64,000 bases of DNA from Mycolicibacterium litorale (GCF_014218295.1 NZ_AP023287.1:806001-870000); one strand, 5' to 3'; positions 8,266 through 16,409 are shown, numbered from the stretch's first letter. The notes: generated from the letters alone by a model not told the origin. Numbers and translations are program-made.

Positions 8266-9120
8266 ATGTCCTATGTGAATCCAGCACAGTTCGTCACCAA
8301 GATGATCGACGCCGGCGAGAGCAAGGCGTTCATGTCGACCCGCGACACGGTGATCCGCGCCTACATGGCCGGTGCGATCCTCGCGCTGGCCGCGGCGTTC
8401 GCGGTGACCATCACCGTCCAGACCGGGAACGCGCTCGTCGGGGCCATCCTGTTCCCGGTCGGGTTCTGTCTGCTGTATCTGCTCGGATTCGATTTGCTCA
8501 CCGGCGTTTTCACGCTGGTTCCGCTCGCGCTGCTCGACAAGCGCCGCGGGGTGACCGTACGGTCGATGCTGCGCAACTGGGGGCTGGTGTTCGTCGGCAA
8601 CTTCGCCGGCGCGATCACCGTCGCGCTCATGATGGCGATCATCTTCACCTACGGGTTCTCGGTGGATCCCAACGAGGTCGGCCAGCGGCTGGGGGAGATC
8701 GGCCACAGCCGCACCGTCGGTTACGCCGAACACGGTGCCGCGGGCATGCTGACGCTGTTCATCCGCGGTGTGCTGTGCAACTGGATGGTCTCCACCGGTG
8801 TGGTGGCGGCGATGATGTCGACGTCGGTGCCGGGCAAGGTGATCGGCATGTGGATGCCGATCATGGTGTTCTTCTACATGGGATTCGAACACTCGGTGGT
8901 CAACATGTTCCTGTTCCCGTCCGGCCTGATGCTCGGCGGTGACTTCTCGCTGATGGACTACCTGCTGTGGAACGAGATCCCCACGGTCGTGGGCAACCTC
9001 GTCGGTGGCGTGGCGTTCGTCGGGCTGACGTTGTACGCCACGCACGCCCGCACCGGCACGGAGAGGAACCGGCCGATCGAACCCGAGCAGTTCACGCTGC
9101 CGCTGGAGGCGCGCGCATGA
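8266..9120 (+). CDS. Formate/nitrite transporter (FNT) family channel, coupled to cyanase
   Basis: A 284-residue FNT protein with six predicted helices, in the family of FocA and NirC that conduct small monovalent anions. The N-terminal helix is amphipathic (FVTKMIDAGESKAF), the first helix holds YMAGAILALAAAFAVT, and LLGFDLLTGVFTLVPL carries the second conserved half of the pore. The start is the ATG at 8266, preceded by AAGGAG at 8251-8256; the frame is open for 24 more codons upstream without a ribosome binding site. Its stop overlaps the ATG of the cyanase gene (ATGA). The coupling suggests transport of cyanate, bicarbonate or nitrite, but selectivity cannot be read from sequence. Confidence 0.9.
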   Translation: MSYVNPAQFVTKMIDAGESKAFMSTRDTVIRAYMAGAILALAAAFAVTITVQTGNALVGAILFPVGFCLLYLLGFDLLTGVFTLVPLALLDKRRGVTVRSMLRNWGLVFVGNFAGAITVALMMAIIFTYGFSVDPNEVGQRLGEIGHSRTVGYAEHGAAGMLTLFIRGVLCNWMVSTGVVAAMMSTSVPGKVIGMWMPIMVFFYMGFEHSVVNMFLFPSGLMLGGDFSLMDYLLWNEIPTVVGNLVGGVAFVGLTLYATHARTGTERNRPIEPEQFTLPLEARA

Positions 9121-9572
9121 CGCGGGAGCAGATCACCGCCGAGATCGTGGCCGCTCGACTGGCCAAACAGCTGACGTGGCAACAGCTCGCCGACGCCATC
9201 GACAAACCGGTGGTGTGGACCATCGCCGCGCTGCTCGGCCAGCACCCGGTGCCGGTCGACTGCGGCAAGGTCGTCGTCGACATGCTGGGTCTGGACGAAT
9301 CGGCGATACCGGTGCTGGCGGCGGTCCCGATGCGCGGCGGCCTGCCCACCGCGGTGCCGACCGATCCGACCATCTACCGCTTCTACGAGGTGCTGCAGGT
9401 CTACGGCGGCGCGATCAAGGAACTCATCCACGAGCAGTTCGGCGACGGCATCATGAGCGCCATCAACTTCAGTATCGACGTGCAGCGCAAACCCCATTCG
9501 GCGGGGGACCGTGTCGTGGTCACCCTCGACGGCAAGTTCCTGCCTTACGACTGGACGGCCGCCGAGGGCTGA
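9117..9572 (+). CDS. cynS: Cyanate hydratase (cyanase)
   Basis: A 151-residue cyanase, close to the 156 residues of the E. coli enzyme, which forms a decamer and converts cyanate plus bicarbonate to ammonia and carbon dioxide. The N-terminal helical domain (1-75) is followed by the catalytic domain with YRFYEVLQVYG, holding the catalytic Arg and Glu, and GIMSAINF, holding the catalytic Ser. All three are present. The ATG overlaps the stop of the FNT gene by four bases, so channel and enzyme are made together. No CynR regulator or carbonic anhydrase gene is nearby. The pair probably detoxifies cyanate and releases nitrogen. Confidence 0.96.
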   Translation: MTREQITAEIVAARLAKQLTWQQLADAIDKPVVWTIAALLGQHPVPVDCGKVVVDMLGLDESAIPVLAAVPMRGGLPTAVPTDPTIYRFYEVLQVYGGAIKELIHEQFGDGIMSAINFSIDVQRKPHSAGDRVVVTLDGKFLPYDWTAAEG

Positions 9573-9602
9573 CCCCGATTCGAGCGGTCCGGGGTTCGGT
9601 CG

Positions 9603-9645
9603 CACCTCCCACCCGTACCATGTGGGTGAACCGCACAGGGAGGTG
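9603..9645 (+). promoter_or_regulatory. Hairpin predicted to mask the ribosome binding site of the universal stress protein
   Basis: CACCTCCC (9603-9610) pairs perfectly with GGGAGGTG (9638-9645), which contains the Shine-Dalgarno GGGAGG seven bases before the ATG at 9651. The stem can extend through ACCC (9611-9614) and GGGT (9624-9627) with a bulge. It matters only if transcription starts upstream of 9603. Confidence 0.45.
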
Positions 9646-9650
9646 CCGAT

Positions 9651-10535
9651 ATGTCCTCGCCCACAACGCTTCACGGCGTCGCCGTCGGTGTCGACGGATC
9701 GGCGGCGGGGAAGGTCGCGGTCGACTGGGCCGCCCGCACCGCCGCCCTGCGTGGTGTGCCGCTGACCCTGGCGAATGTGCTGTTGCCGCAGGACATCCGG
9801 ATGTGGATCGAGATCCCCGCCCCGGCCGAGTACATGCGCTGGCAGACCGAGCGCAGCGAACGAATCATGGCCGAGGCGGCCGCGCTCGCCGAACAGGCCG
9901 CGGGCGGCAGGGCTCTGCACGTGGTCCACAAGGTGGTGACCGGCAACCCGGCGGGCGTGCTGGTCGCACTGTCCGGCGATGCCGACATGGTGGTGGTCGG
10001 CAGCCGTGGCCTCGGCGCCTGGGGTAGGCGGCTGCTCGGGTCGGTCAGCTCCGCGGTCGTGCACCACGCGCACTGCCCGGTCGCGGTGATCCACGACGAG
10101 GATCCGCTGACCGGTGACCCCGACCGGGCGCCGGTGGTGGTCGGGGTCGACGGCTCGGACGGGTCGGAGCATGCGATCGCGATCGCCTTCGACGAGGCCT
10201 CCCGGCGCGGTGTCGACCTGGTCGCGGTGCACGCCTGGAACGACCTCGACTACGAGTTCCCCGACATCAAGTGGGTGGACTACACCGATCGCGGTGAGCG
10301 GATCGTCGCCGAATCCCTGGCCGGCTACGCCGACACCTACCCCGACGTCACGGTGCGCAAGGTGGTGGTGCGCGACCGCCCGGCGCACCAGCTGCTGCTG
10401 CAGTCCGAATCCGCCCAGCTGCTGGTCGTCGGCAGTCGCGGCCGAGGCGGATTCGCGGGCATGCTGCTCGGTTCGGTCAGCTCCGAGGTGGTGCAGTCCG
10501 CGCGGATGCCGGTGATCGTGGCGCGCAGCGCCTGA
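9651..10535 (+). CDS. Tandem-domain universal stress protein
   Basis: A 294-residue protein with two UspA domains (about 1-145 and 155-294). Each ends with the ATP-binding pattern G-x2-G-x9-G-S: VVGSRGLGAWGRRLLGS in the first and VVGSRGRGGFAGMLLGS in the second, so both are expected to bind nucleotide. This is the normal architecture of mycobacterial Usp proteins, which respond to hypoxia, nitrogen oxides or nutrient stress. A strong GGGAGG precedes the ATG but lies in a possible hairpin. No DosR box was seen upstream. It converges on the PPOX gene with adjoining stop codons. Confidence 0.93.
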   Translation: MSSPTTLHGVAVGVDGSAAGKVAVDWAARTAALRGVPLTLANVLLPQDIRMWIEIPAPAEYMRWQTERSERIMAEAAALAEQAAGGRALHVVHKVVTGNPAGVLVALSGDADMVVVGSRGLGAWGRRLLGSVSSAVVHHAHCPVAVIHDEDPLTGDPDRAPVVVGVDGSDGSEHAIAIAFDEASRRGVDLVAVHAWNDLDYEFPDIKWVDYTDRGERIVAESLAGYADTYPDVTVRKVVVRDRPAHQLLLQSESAQLLVVGSRGRGGFAGMLLGSVSSEVVQSARMPVIVARSA

Positions 10536-11159
10536 TCAGTACAGCTGCCTGCGCATGCTGTCCTCTGAGTAGTACTCGTCGAGCTGGGCCTGGGTCAGAT
10601 CCGGTTTGAACGTCTTGGCGAGCTGCGCGACGCTCGGCACGGCGGTCGGGTTCCACGACTCCGGCTTCCACGCACCCGAGCGCAGGAAAGCCTTGGCGCA
10701 GTGGAAGAAGACCTCCTCGACGCTGATCTCCAGCGCGAGGATCGGCCGCTTGCCCTCGACAACCATCGCGTCGAAGTAGTCGGCGTCGGCGAGCACGCGG
10801 GCGCTGCCGTTGATCCGCAGCGTGTCACCGCGGCCGGGGATCACGAACACGGTGCCGACGCGGGGCCGCTGCAGCACGTTGAGGTAGCCGTCGACGCGTT
10901 TGTTGCCCGGCCGCTCGGGGATCGCGATCGTGACGTCGTCGATGATGTGGACGAACCCGGCCGGGTCCCCCTTCGGGGACACGTCGAGGTGCCCCTGCGC
11001 GTCGGTCGTGGCCACGAAACCCAGCGACGCCGCGCGCAGCCAGTCCTGCTGCACCGACGACAGCCGCGGACCGACTTTGTTCGCGACGTAGCTGTTCGGG
11101 TGGCCGACGATCGCGCGCAGTTCCTCGACCGTCGTGACTTCTCGACGCATGCGCCCCAT
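10536..11159 (-). CDS. Pyridoxamine 5'-phosphate oxidase-related flavin-binding protein
   Basis: A protein of about 207 residues with the split beta-barrel of PPOX-type FMN/F420 proteins. LGFVATTDAQGHLDVSPKGDPAG is the first strand pair and cofactor loop (the SPKGD part is the hallmark), followed by RPGNKRVDGYLNVL and GDTLRINGSARVL. It resembles the MSMEG_1061-like FMN-binding family and probably acts as a flavin-dependent reductase; the substrate is unknown. Three in-frame ATGs (11162, 11159, 11150) are possible starts, and the frame is open further up without a good ribosome binding site. It adjoins the Usp stop. Confidence 0.83.
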   Translation of the reverse strand: MGRMRREVTTVEELRAIVGHPNSYVANKVGPRLSSVQQDWLRAASLGFVATTDAQGHLDVSPKGDPAGFVHIIDDVTIAIPERPGNKRVDGYLNVLQRPRVGTVFVIPGRGDTLRINGSARVLADADYFDAMVVEGKRPILALEISVEEVFFHCAKAFLRSGAWKPESWNPTAVPSVAQLAKTFKPDLTQAQLDEYYSEDSMRRQLY

Positions 11160-11238
11160 CATGCCCGGCTCGCGCGCTTCGGTCGCCGGGTTAACCCGTC
11201 GGCGGTACGGGTAGCCGACGACCGAGGAGGTGACCGAC

Positions 11239-11580
11239 ATGGCCCGACATGTCGAGGTCGACGACGACCTGTGGAACGAGTTCCACCGCGTGGTCAACAT
11301 GACGTCACGTGAACTGCTCGACTGGCTGCGCACCCGCGACGCCACTGAGGGCGGCGAGGAACTGCCCGACCAGGCCGGGACCCAGACCGGACGGCATGTG
11401 CTCGAGATTCTCGGGAAGCGTCGGGGCGACCTGACCGGCGACGACGAGCACGTGATGCGGCGGGTGGTCGAGCGGGTGCACGCCGAACGGCGCGCCGATC
11501 TGGAGCCGACGGCCGGGCAGGAGAACTGGCGTCACCGGCTCATGTCGATCGGGCATGACCCGCTCAAACCGCCACGTTGA
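11239..11580 (+). CDS. DUF3140 family protein
   Basis: A 113-residue soluble, highly charged protein. The N-terminal part VEVDDDLWNEFHRVVNMTSR and the later TGRHVLEILGKR and DEHVMRRVVERVHAERR match the DUF3140 family of small actinobacterial proteins, some of which are described as plasmid or histone-like, but no function is established. The ATG at 11239 has GAGGAGG eight bases upstream and is preferred over the GTG at 11230. It converges on menE, ending ten bases before the menE stop. Confidence 0.8.
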   Translation: MARHVEVDDDLWNEFHRVVNMTSRELLDWLRTRDATEGGEELPDQAGTQTGRHVLEILGKRRGDLTGDDEHVMRRVVERVHAERRADLEPTAGQENWRHRLMSIGHDPLKPPR

Positions 11581-11590
11581 ACCGCGCGGT

Positions 11591-12682
11591 CTAGCCGTAC
11601 TGCGCGCTCAATCTCCGGCGGTCCACCTTGCCGATACCCCTGCGCGGCACCTCGTCCACCACGTGCAGCTCACGCGGGGCCGCCGTGGCGTCGAGTTCTC
11701 CGGCCACGTGCGCACGCAGCTCGGCCAGGGTCGGCGCCGCCGCACCGGCCGCGACGACGACCGCCGCCACCACCCGCTGCCCGAGCCGCTCGTCGGGCAC
11801 GCCGAACACCGCACAGTCCGCGACGGCGGGATGGCGTGACAGCACCGCCTCCACCAGGGGCGGCATCACGGTGAGGCCGCCGGTGCTGATCGCGTCGTCG
11901 ACCCGTCCCAGGACACGTAGCATCCCGTCCTCGTCGAGCGCGCCGACGTCGCCGGTGCGGAACCAGCCCGGCTCGGCGAACGGGTCCGGCTGCACGGGAT
12001 TGCGGTAACCCGTCGCCAGGGTCGGCCCGCCAAGCACGATCCGGGAGCCGTCGAGACGCACCCGCACCCCGTCGAGTGCGACGCCGTCGTACACGCACCC
12101 GCCCGCGGTTTCGCTCATCCCGTAGGTGCGGACCACGAAAATCCCTGCGGCCGCAGCTTTTTCGGCCAGTTCGGGCGGCATCGGGCCGCCGCCGATCAAC
12201 ACCGCGTCGAACGTGGCGAGCGCCGCGGTGGCGGCAGGGGAGCGCAGCACCTTGTCGAGCTGCACGCTCACCAGCGACACGTACCGCCGCCCCGGTCCCA
12301 TCCGGGCCACCGCGGACACCAGGTCGTCGGGGTCGAAACTCGCGGGCAGCGCGACCGGCCGCTCACCGGCGACCACACTGCGCACCAGCACCTGCAGCCC
12401 CGCGATGTGGTGGGCGGGTAGCGCGAGCAGCCACCGCCCGGGACCGCCGAGCCGGGTGTGGGTGGCGTGCGCGCTGGCCCTGAGCGCCGCGGCCGTCAGC
12501 ATCGCGCCCTTGGGGCTTCCGGTGGTGCCCGACGTCGGGACGACGACGGCGACGTCGGCGTCGATCGGCGCCCCCACCCGCAGCGCGTCACCGAGCCGCG
12601 CGCTCTCGTCCGCGTCAGCGGCCGGCGTGGGCAGCAGCGCCGGACCGCGACCGGCCACCATGTCCTCGACGGCGGGCAGCAC
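11591..12682 (-). CDS. menE: o-Succinylbenzoate--CoA ligase
   Basis: A 363-residue acyl-adenylate enzyme that activates o-succinylbenzoate in menaquinone synthesis. The P-loop is VVPTSGTTGSPKGAM (about 47-61), followed by TYGMSETAGG (A5), GWFRTGDVG (A7) and a C-terminal GIGKVDRRRL with the catalytic Lys. The short length equals that of M. tuberculosis MenE. Coding sequence conserved in style continues upstream to about 12733 (LRALAVPSGAAALE), but no ATG, GTG or TTG lies there, so the GTG at 12682 is used. It follows a DUF3349 gene on the same strand. Confidence 0.9.
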   Translation of the reverse strand: MLPAVEDMVAGRGPALLPTPAADADESARLGDALRVGAPIDADVAVVVPTSGTTGSPKGAMLTAAALRASAHATHTRLGGPGRWLLALPAHHIAGLQVLVRSVVAGERPVALPASFDPDDLVSAVARMGPGRRYVSLVSVQLDKVLRSPAATAALATFDAVLIGGGPMPPELAEKAAAAGIFVVRTYGMSETAGGCVYDGVALDGVRVRLDGSRIVLGGPTLATGYRNPVQPDPFAEPGWFRTGDVGALDEDGMLRVLGRVDDAISTGGLTVMPPLVEAVLSRHPAVADCAVFGVPDERLGQRVVAAVVVAAGAAAPTLAELRAHVAGELDATAAPRELHVVDEVPRRGIGKVDRRRLSAQYG

Positions 12683-12729
12683 CTCGAGCGCCGCGGCGCC
12701 GGACGGGACGGCGAGGGCGCGCAGGACGG

Positions 12730-13032
12730 TTATCGGTCCTCCTCGGGCTCACGCCGGTCGTCGAGCGGCCAACTGCGCGCCGCGAGCCGGGCGCGTACCC
12801 GCTCGATGTCGGCGGGCGCCGGCATGTCGTCGGTGATCGAGGTGATCATCACGGCGATGTCCACGTGGTCGAATTCGCCGCGCTCGATCAGGGTCTGCGC
12901 CACCGCGGTGACTTCCTCGTCGGTCAACCGGCGGCGCAGCAGCGCGAGCAGCGGCACCCGGTCGGCCCCGGGCACGCCGTCGGGGTAGCCGTCGGTGATC
13001 CAAGCGACGATCCTGGCGAGGAAGTTGGGCAC
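12730..13032 (-). CDS. DUF3349 family protein, first copy (Rv0543c-like)
   Basis: A 100-residue helical protein. FLARIVAWITDGYPDGVP, LLALLRRRLTDEEV and the final RLAARSWPLDD define the DUF3349 family, known in mycobacteria from structural genomics but with no function. The GTG at 13032 with GGAAGG eight bases before it gives the same length as Rv0543c; the open frame extends to 13173 but that part lacks family character. Its TAA lies just upstream of menE, so the two are probably coexpressed. A second copy is at 14806 on the other strand. Confidence 0.82.
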   Translation of the reverse strand: MPNFLARIVAWITDGYPDGVPGADRVPLLALLRRRLTDEEVTAVAQTLIERGEFDHVDIAVMITSITDDMPAPADIERVRARLAARSWPLDDRREPEEDR

Positions 13033-13248
13033 GTACGTCACCTTCCCGGGCACGCCGAACACCGTGTGCCCGCAGGCAATCGATGGTAGCCCCGGCCACC
13101 GGTGGACGCCGTGCGGCCAACGCCGACTGCACGCCGGATGAACAGTTGGTGAACAACCCGCCGAAACCCGCAAAAGCCCAGGACACGGCGGAAATTAGGG
13201 GCGCTCGATTTTGGTTTTGTAGGGCATGGCACAGCAGAATGAGCTCCT

Positions 13249-14484
13249 GTGAGTTCCGAGTTGATCATCTTGGTGCTGCTCATCGCGACGGCACTGGCTT
13301 TCGACTTCACCAACGGTTTCCACGACACCGGGAACGCGATGGCCACGTCGATCGCCACCGGCGCGTTGAAGCCCAAGACGGCGGTGCTGCTGGCCGGCAT
13401 CCTCAACCTGGTCGGCGCCTTCCTCTCGGTCGAGGTCGCCGTGACCGTGACCACCTCGGTGCTCGAGATCCAGGACAGCAAGACCGGTTCGCTGCTGCCG
13501 AACATCGACGCCTCGACCGGGCTGACCATCATCTTCGCCGGACTCATCGGCGGCATCCTGTGGAACCTGCTGACGTGGCTGTTCGGCATCCCGTCGAGCT
13601 CGTCGCACGCACTGTTCGGCGGGCTGATCGGCGCCGGACTGGCGGCCATCGGCCTGGCCGGGGTGAACTGGGCGGGCGTCACCCAGAAGGTGCTGATCCC
13701 GGCGGTCGCCGCCCCGGTGATCGCCGGTCTCGTCGCCGGCTGCGGCACCTGGCTGGTCTACCGCATCACCCGCAAGGTCATGCGCAACCGCCGCGAATCC
13801 GGTTTCCGCTGGGGACAGATCGCCACGGCGTCGCTGGTCGCGCTGTCGCACGGCACCAACGATGCGCAGAAGACCATGGGCGTCATCGCGCTGGCCCTGA
13901 TCACCACCGGTCATCTGACCGGCAACGTCGCCGAGGACGGGCTGCCGTTCTGGATCATCGCCAGCTGTGCGCTGGCCATCGGCCTCGGGACCTACCTGGG
14001 CGGCTGGCGCGTCATCCGCACGCTCGGCAAGGGTCTGGTCGAGATCGAGTCGCCGCAGGGCCTGGCCGCCGAGGCGTCGTCGGCCGCGATCATTCTCAGC
14101 TCCAGCGCCGCCGGGATGGCGCTGTCCACGACGCACGTCGCGACGGGGTCGATCCTCGGCAGCGGTGTCGGCAAGCCCGGCGCGCAGGTCCGCTGGGCGG
14201 TCGCCGGCCGCATGGCCGTGGCCTGGCTGGTGACGCTGCCCGCCGCCGGCCTGGTCGGCGCGCTGGCCTTCTGGCTCTCCGACACGGTGTCCGGGCTGAC
14301 CACCCGGCTCGTCGGTGACGGGTTGATCTTCGTCATCCTCGTCGCCGCCTCGTTCGCCATGTGGTGGCGGGCCCAGCAGCAGAAGGTCGACCACCGCAAC
14401 GTCAACGCCGACTGGGACAACACCACAAACTCGGTGGTGCCCGTCGAGGCCCGCCAGCCCGCCAAAGACGTCGCCGCCGTCTGA
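13249..14484 (+). CDS. pitA: Low-affinity inorganic phosphate transporter
   Basis: A 411-residue PHO4/Pit family transporter, expected to import metal-phosphate with protons. It has about ten helices and the two inverted family signatures: FDFTNGFHDTGNAMATS near residue 18 and LVALSHGTNDAQKTMG near 198. GTG start at 13249, no strong ribosome binding site. It heads a plus-strand set with the 92-residue membrane protein at 14517 and DUF3349 at 14806, the same three families as Rv0545c-Rv0543c but inverted relative to menE. Confidence 0.95.
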   Translation: MSSELIILVLLIATALAFDFTNGFHDTGNAMATSIATGALKPKTAVLLAGILNLVGAFLSVEVAVTVTTSVLEIQDSKTGSLLPNIDASTGLTIIFAGLIGGILWNLLTWLFGIPSSSSHALFGGLIGAGLAAIGLAGVNWAGVTQKVLIPAVAAPVIAGLVAGCGTWLVYRITRKVMRNRRESGFRWGQIATASLVALSHGTNDAQKTMGVIALALITTGHLTGNVAEDGLPFWIIASCALAIGLGTYLGGWRVIRTLGKGLVEIESPQGLAAEASSAAIILSSSAAGMALSTTHVATGSILGSGVGKPGAQVRWAVAGRMAVAWLVTLPAAGLVGALAFWLSDTVSGLTTRLVGDGLIFVILVAASFAMWWRAQQQKVDHRNVNADWDNTTNSVVPVEARQPAKDVAAV

Positions 14485-14516
14485 TCCGACCGACACACGA
14501 CTGAAGGACACAGGGA

Positions 14517-14795
14517 ATGGTTCACCTCGAGAGCATCCTGCGGGTGCTGGTCGTCGGACTGATCCTCGGCGCGGGGCTGCCCGCGCTGTTCGCCTACGGC
14601 CTGGTGGCCTACTCCGCCGGAGCGGGCGGCACCGACGCCGACGGCACCACCCACGCCCCGAACCCCGCGCTGAAGTACCTCGGCATCGCGCTGTTCACGC
14701 TCGTCGCGGCGGTGATCCTGGTGGCGCTGCTGTGGATCACCCGGTCGACGATCGAGCACCACTTCGGTGTCAACCTGTTCCCGTTCGCCAAGTGA
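14517..14795 (+). CDS. Small two-TM protein of the pit operon (Rv0544c-like)
   Basis: A 92-residue protein with hydrophobic helices at about 6-28 and 53-77 and a polar loop between. Length and position just after pitA match Rv0544c. AAGGA precedes the ATG. The gap to pitA is 32 bases and to the next gene 10 bases, so it lies in an operon. It may be an accessory of the phosphate transporter; no biochemical role is known. Confidence 0.85.
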   Translation: MVHLESILRVLVVGLILGAGLPALFAYGLVAYSAGAGGTDADGTTHAPNPALKYLGIALFTLVAAVILVALLWITRSTIEHHFGVNLFPFAK

Positions 14796-14805
14796 GGTTG
14801 TGGTG

Positions 14806-15111
14806 ATGACTGACAACGCCGGCGTCATGGACAAGGTGCTGTGCTGGTTGCGCGAGGGCTATCCGCAGGGCGTCCCGCCGAAGGACTACTTCCCGCTGCT
14901 GGCGCTGCTGAAGCGGTCGCTCACCGAGGAGGAAGTGGTCCGCGCCGCGCAGTCCATCCTGCGCTCGACCGACTCCGACACCGTCACCGAGGATGAGATC
15001 CGCGCCGCGGTGCACGAGGTGATCGCCAAGGAACCCAACCCCGAAGAGATCCATCAGGTCGCCGCCCGGCTGGCGTCGGTCGGCTGGCCGCTGGCCGCGC
15101 CCGTGCGCTGA
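14806..15111 (+). CDS. DUF3349 family protein, second copy
   Basis: A 101-residue paralogue of the protein at 12730-13032. VMDKVLCWLREGYPQGVP, LLALLKRSLTEEEV and RLASVGWPLAAP follow the same family pattern, but the middle (about 48-80) differs. The ATG at 14806 is chosen because family similarity begins directly after it; the open frame starts 13 codons earlier inside the previous gene. It is the last gene of the pit operon and converges on the VOC gene with five bases between stops. Confidence 0.82.
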   Translation: MTDNAGVMDKVLCWLREGYPQGVPPKDYFPLLALLKRSLTEEEVVRAAQSILRSTDSDTVTEDEIRAAVHEVIAKEPNPEEIHQVAARLASVGWPLAAPVR

Positions 15112-15116
15112 CGCCG

Positions 15117-15488
15117 TCAGCCGCGGGTGTCGCGGCGCAGCGGATGGTCGTCGGGCACCTGCACGAAGATCAGCGTGACGCCGTCGGGATCGGTCACATG
15201 CATCTCGTGCAGCCCCCACGGCTCCTGTCTGGCCTCCCTGGCGATCTCGACGCCGCGCCCGCGTAGTTCGTCCTGCACGGCGTGGAGGTCGCGCACCTGC
15301 AGCCACAGGGTGCCGCCCGCGTCGGGGCCGCCGTGGGCGGCCAACTCGATCAGCGACTGGCCGGCGTAGAACACCGTGCCGCCGCCGTACTCACGTGCGA
15401 TCGCCAGTCCGATCCCGTCCCGGTAGAACCGCAGCGACCGGTCATAGTCCGCGGGCCGCAGCAGCATCCGGCTGGCCAGGATCTCCAT
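15117..15488 (-). CDS. VOC/glyoxalase superfamily protein (Rv0546c-like)
   Basis: A 123-residue single-domain protein with two beta-alpha-beta-beta-beta modules. SRMLLRPADYDRSLRFYRDG starts the first and WGLHEMHVTDPDGVTLIFVQ ends the second, with the conserved DPDG turn and potential metal ligands. Members include glyoxalase I, dioxygenases and antibiotic-binding proteins, so the reaction cannot be assigned. It is followed on the same strand by nothing close; the SDR at 15510 lies 21 bases upstream, so the two may be cotranscribed. Confidence 0.87.
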   Translation of the reverse strand: MEILASRMLLRPADYDRSLRFYRDGIGLAIAREYGGGTVFYAGQSLIELAAHGGPDAGGTLWLQVRDLHAVQDELRGRGVEIAREARQEPWGLHEMHVTDPDGVTLIFVQVPDDHPLRRDTRG

Positions 15489-15509
15489 GAGCCGTGTTTA
15501 TCACGGCGA

Positions 15510-16385
15510 TCAGGCTCCCGGCTGCACCTGCTGGCGTTTCACGATGGCGTTGAACCAGGTCGGGGCCAGCGAGTCGACGGCCCTTGCGGTGACAGCCATC
15601 CGCGGGGCGATCCGCACCGGTCGCGTGCGCGCCGCGTCGATCATCCAGTCCGCCGCCTCGTCGGCGCTGAGCCCCGGCACCCCGTCGTAGGCCCGCGTCG
15701 GCGCGATCATCGGCGTCTTCACCAGCGGGTAGTACAGCGTGGTGGAGTGCACGCCCTTCTCGGCCCATTCGGTCTCGATGACGCGGCTGACCGCCGACAG
15801 TGCCGCCTTCGAGGCGACGTAGACGCCGAACAGCGGTGAGGCCTCGCTGAACACACCCCACGTCGCGACGTTGACGATGTGGCCGTCACCGCGTTCGATC
15901 ATGCCCGGTGCGAGTCCGCGGATCAGCCGCAGGGGGGAGTAGTAGTTCAGCGTCATCGTGCGCTCGACGTCGTGCCAGCGGTCCAGCGATTCGGCCAGTG
16001 GGCGGCGAATCGACTTGCCCGCGTTGTTGATCAGGATGTCGACGCCGCCGAGCTGTGCTTCTACGTCGGCCACCAGCGCGTCGACGGCATCGAGGTCGGA
16101 CAGGTCGCAGGCCCGCGCCGTGGCGTCGCCCCCCGCGGCGGTGATCCGTTCGACGAGTGCGTCGAGCAGGTCCTGACGCCGCGCGACCGCGACCACGGTG
16201 GCACCCCGGCGGGCGAACTTCTCCGCGGCGGCCTCACCGATTCCGGAGGAGGCGCCGGTCAGCAGGATCCGTTTGCCCGTGAGGTCGATCGAGGCGCGCG
16301 GCTGCAGGTACTGCTCGGCCATCGAGGGCCGCATGCTGGTCAGCATCAGGCTGTCGGACAGGCGGCGCAACGGGTTCTTACTCAC
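15510..16385 (-). CDS. Short-chain dehydrogenase/reductase (Rv0547c-like)
   Basis: A 291-residue SDR. The cofactor loop LLTGASSGIGEAAA starts near residue 42, the NNAG motif is at INNAGKS, and the catalytic Tyr and Lys are in YVASKAALS, with a Thr/Ser position in VNVATWGV. VARRQD after strand 2 suggests NADP. Residues 1-35 are an extension found in the Rv0547c group. GTG start at 16385 with TAGACT six bases upstream; it is divergent from the TetR gene with only 24 bases between starts. Substrate unknown. Confidence 0.9.
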   Translation of the reverse strand: MSKNPLRRLSDSLMLTSMRPSMAEQYLQPRASIDLTGKRILLTGASSGIGEAAAEKFARRGATVVAVARRQDLLDALVERITAAGGDATARACDLSDLDAVDALVADVEAQLGGVDILINNAGKSIRRPLAESLDRWHDVERTMTLNYYSPLRLIRGLAPGMIERGDGHIVNVATWGVFSEASPLFGVYVASKAALSAVSRVIETEWAEKGVHSTTLYYPLVKTPMIAPTRAYDGVPGLSADEAADWMIDAARTRPVRIAPRMAVTARAVDSLAPTWFNAIVKRQQVQPGA

Positions 16386-16391
16386 GACGGG

Positions 16392-16401
16392 AGTCTAGAG
16401 T
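16392..16401. promoter_or_regulatory. Overlapping divergent -10 elements for the SDR and TetR genes
   Basis: The palindrome TCTAGA at the centre is shared by TAGACT on the minus strand (six bases before the SDR GTG) and TAGAGT on the plus strand (eight bases before the TetR ATG). Polymerase cannot occupy both at once. Confidence 0.5.
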
Positions 16402-16409
16402 TCTGAGCC

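Noticed and set aside
9573..9650. DosR box upstream of the universal stress protein gene
   Set aside because: No sequence close to the DosR palindrome (GGGACT-type half-sites) is present in this gap.
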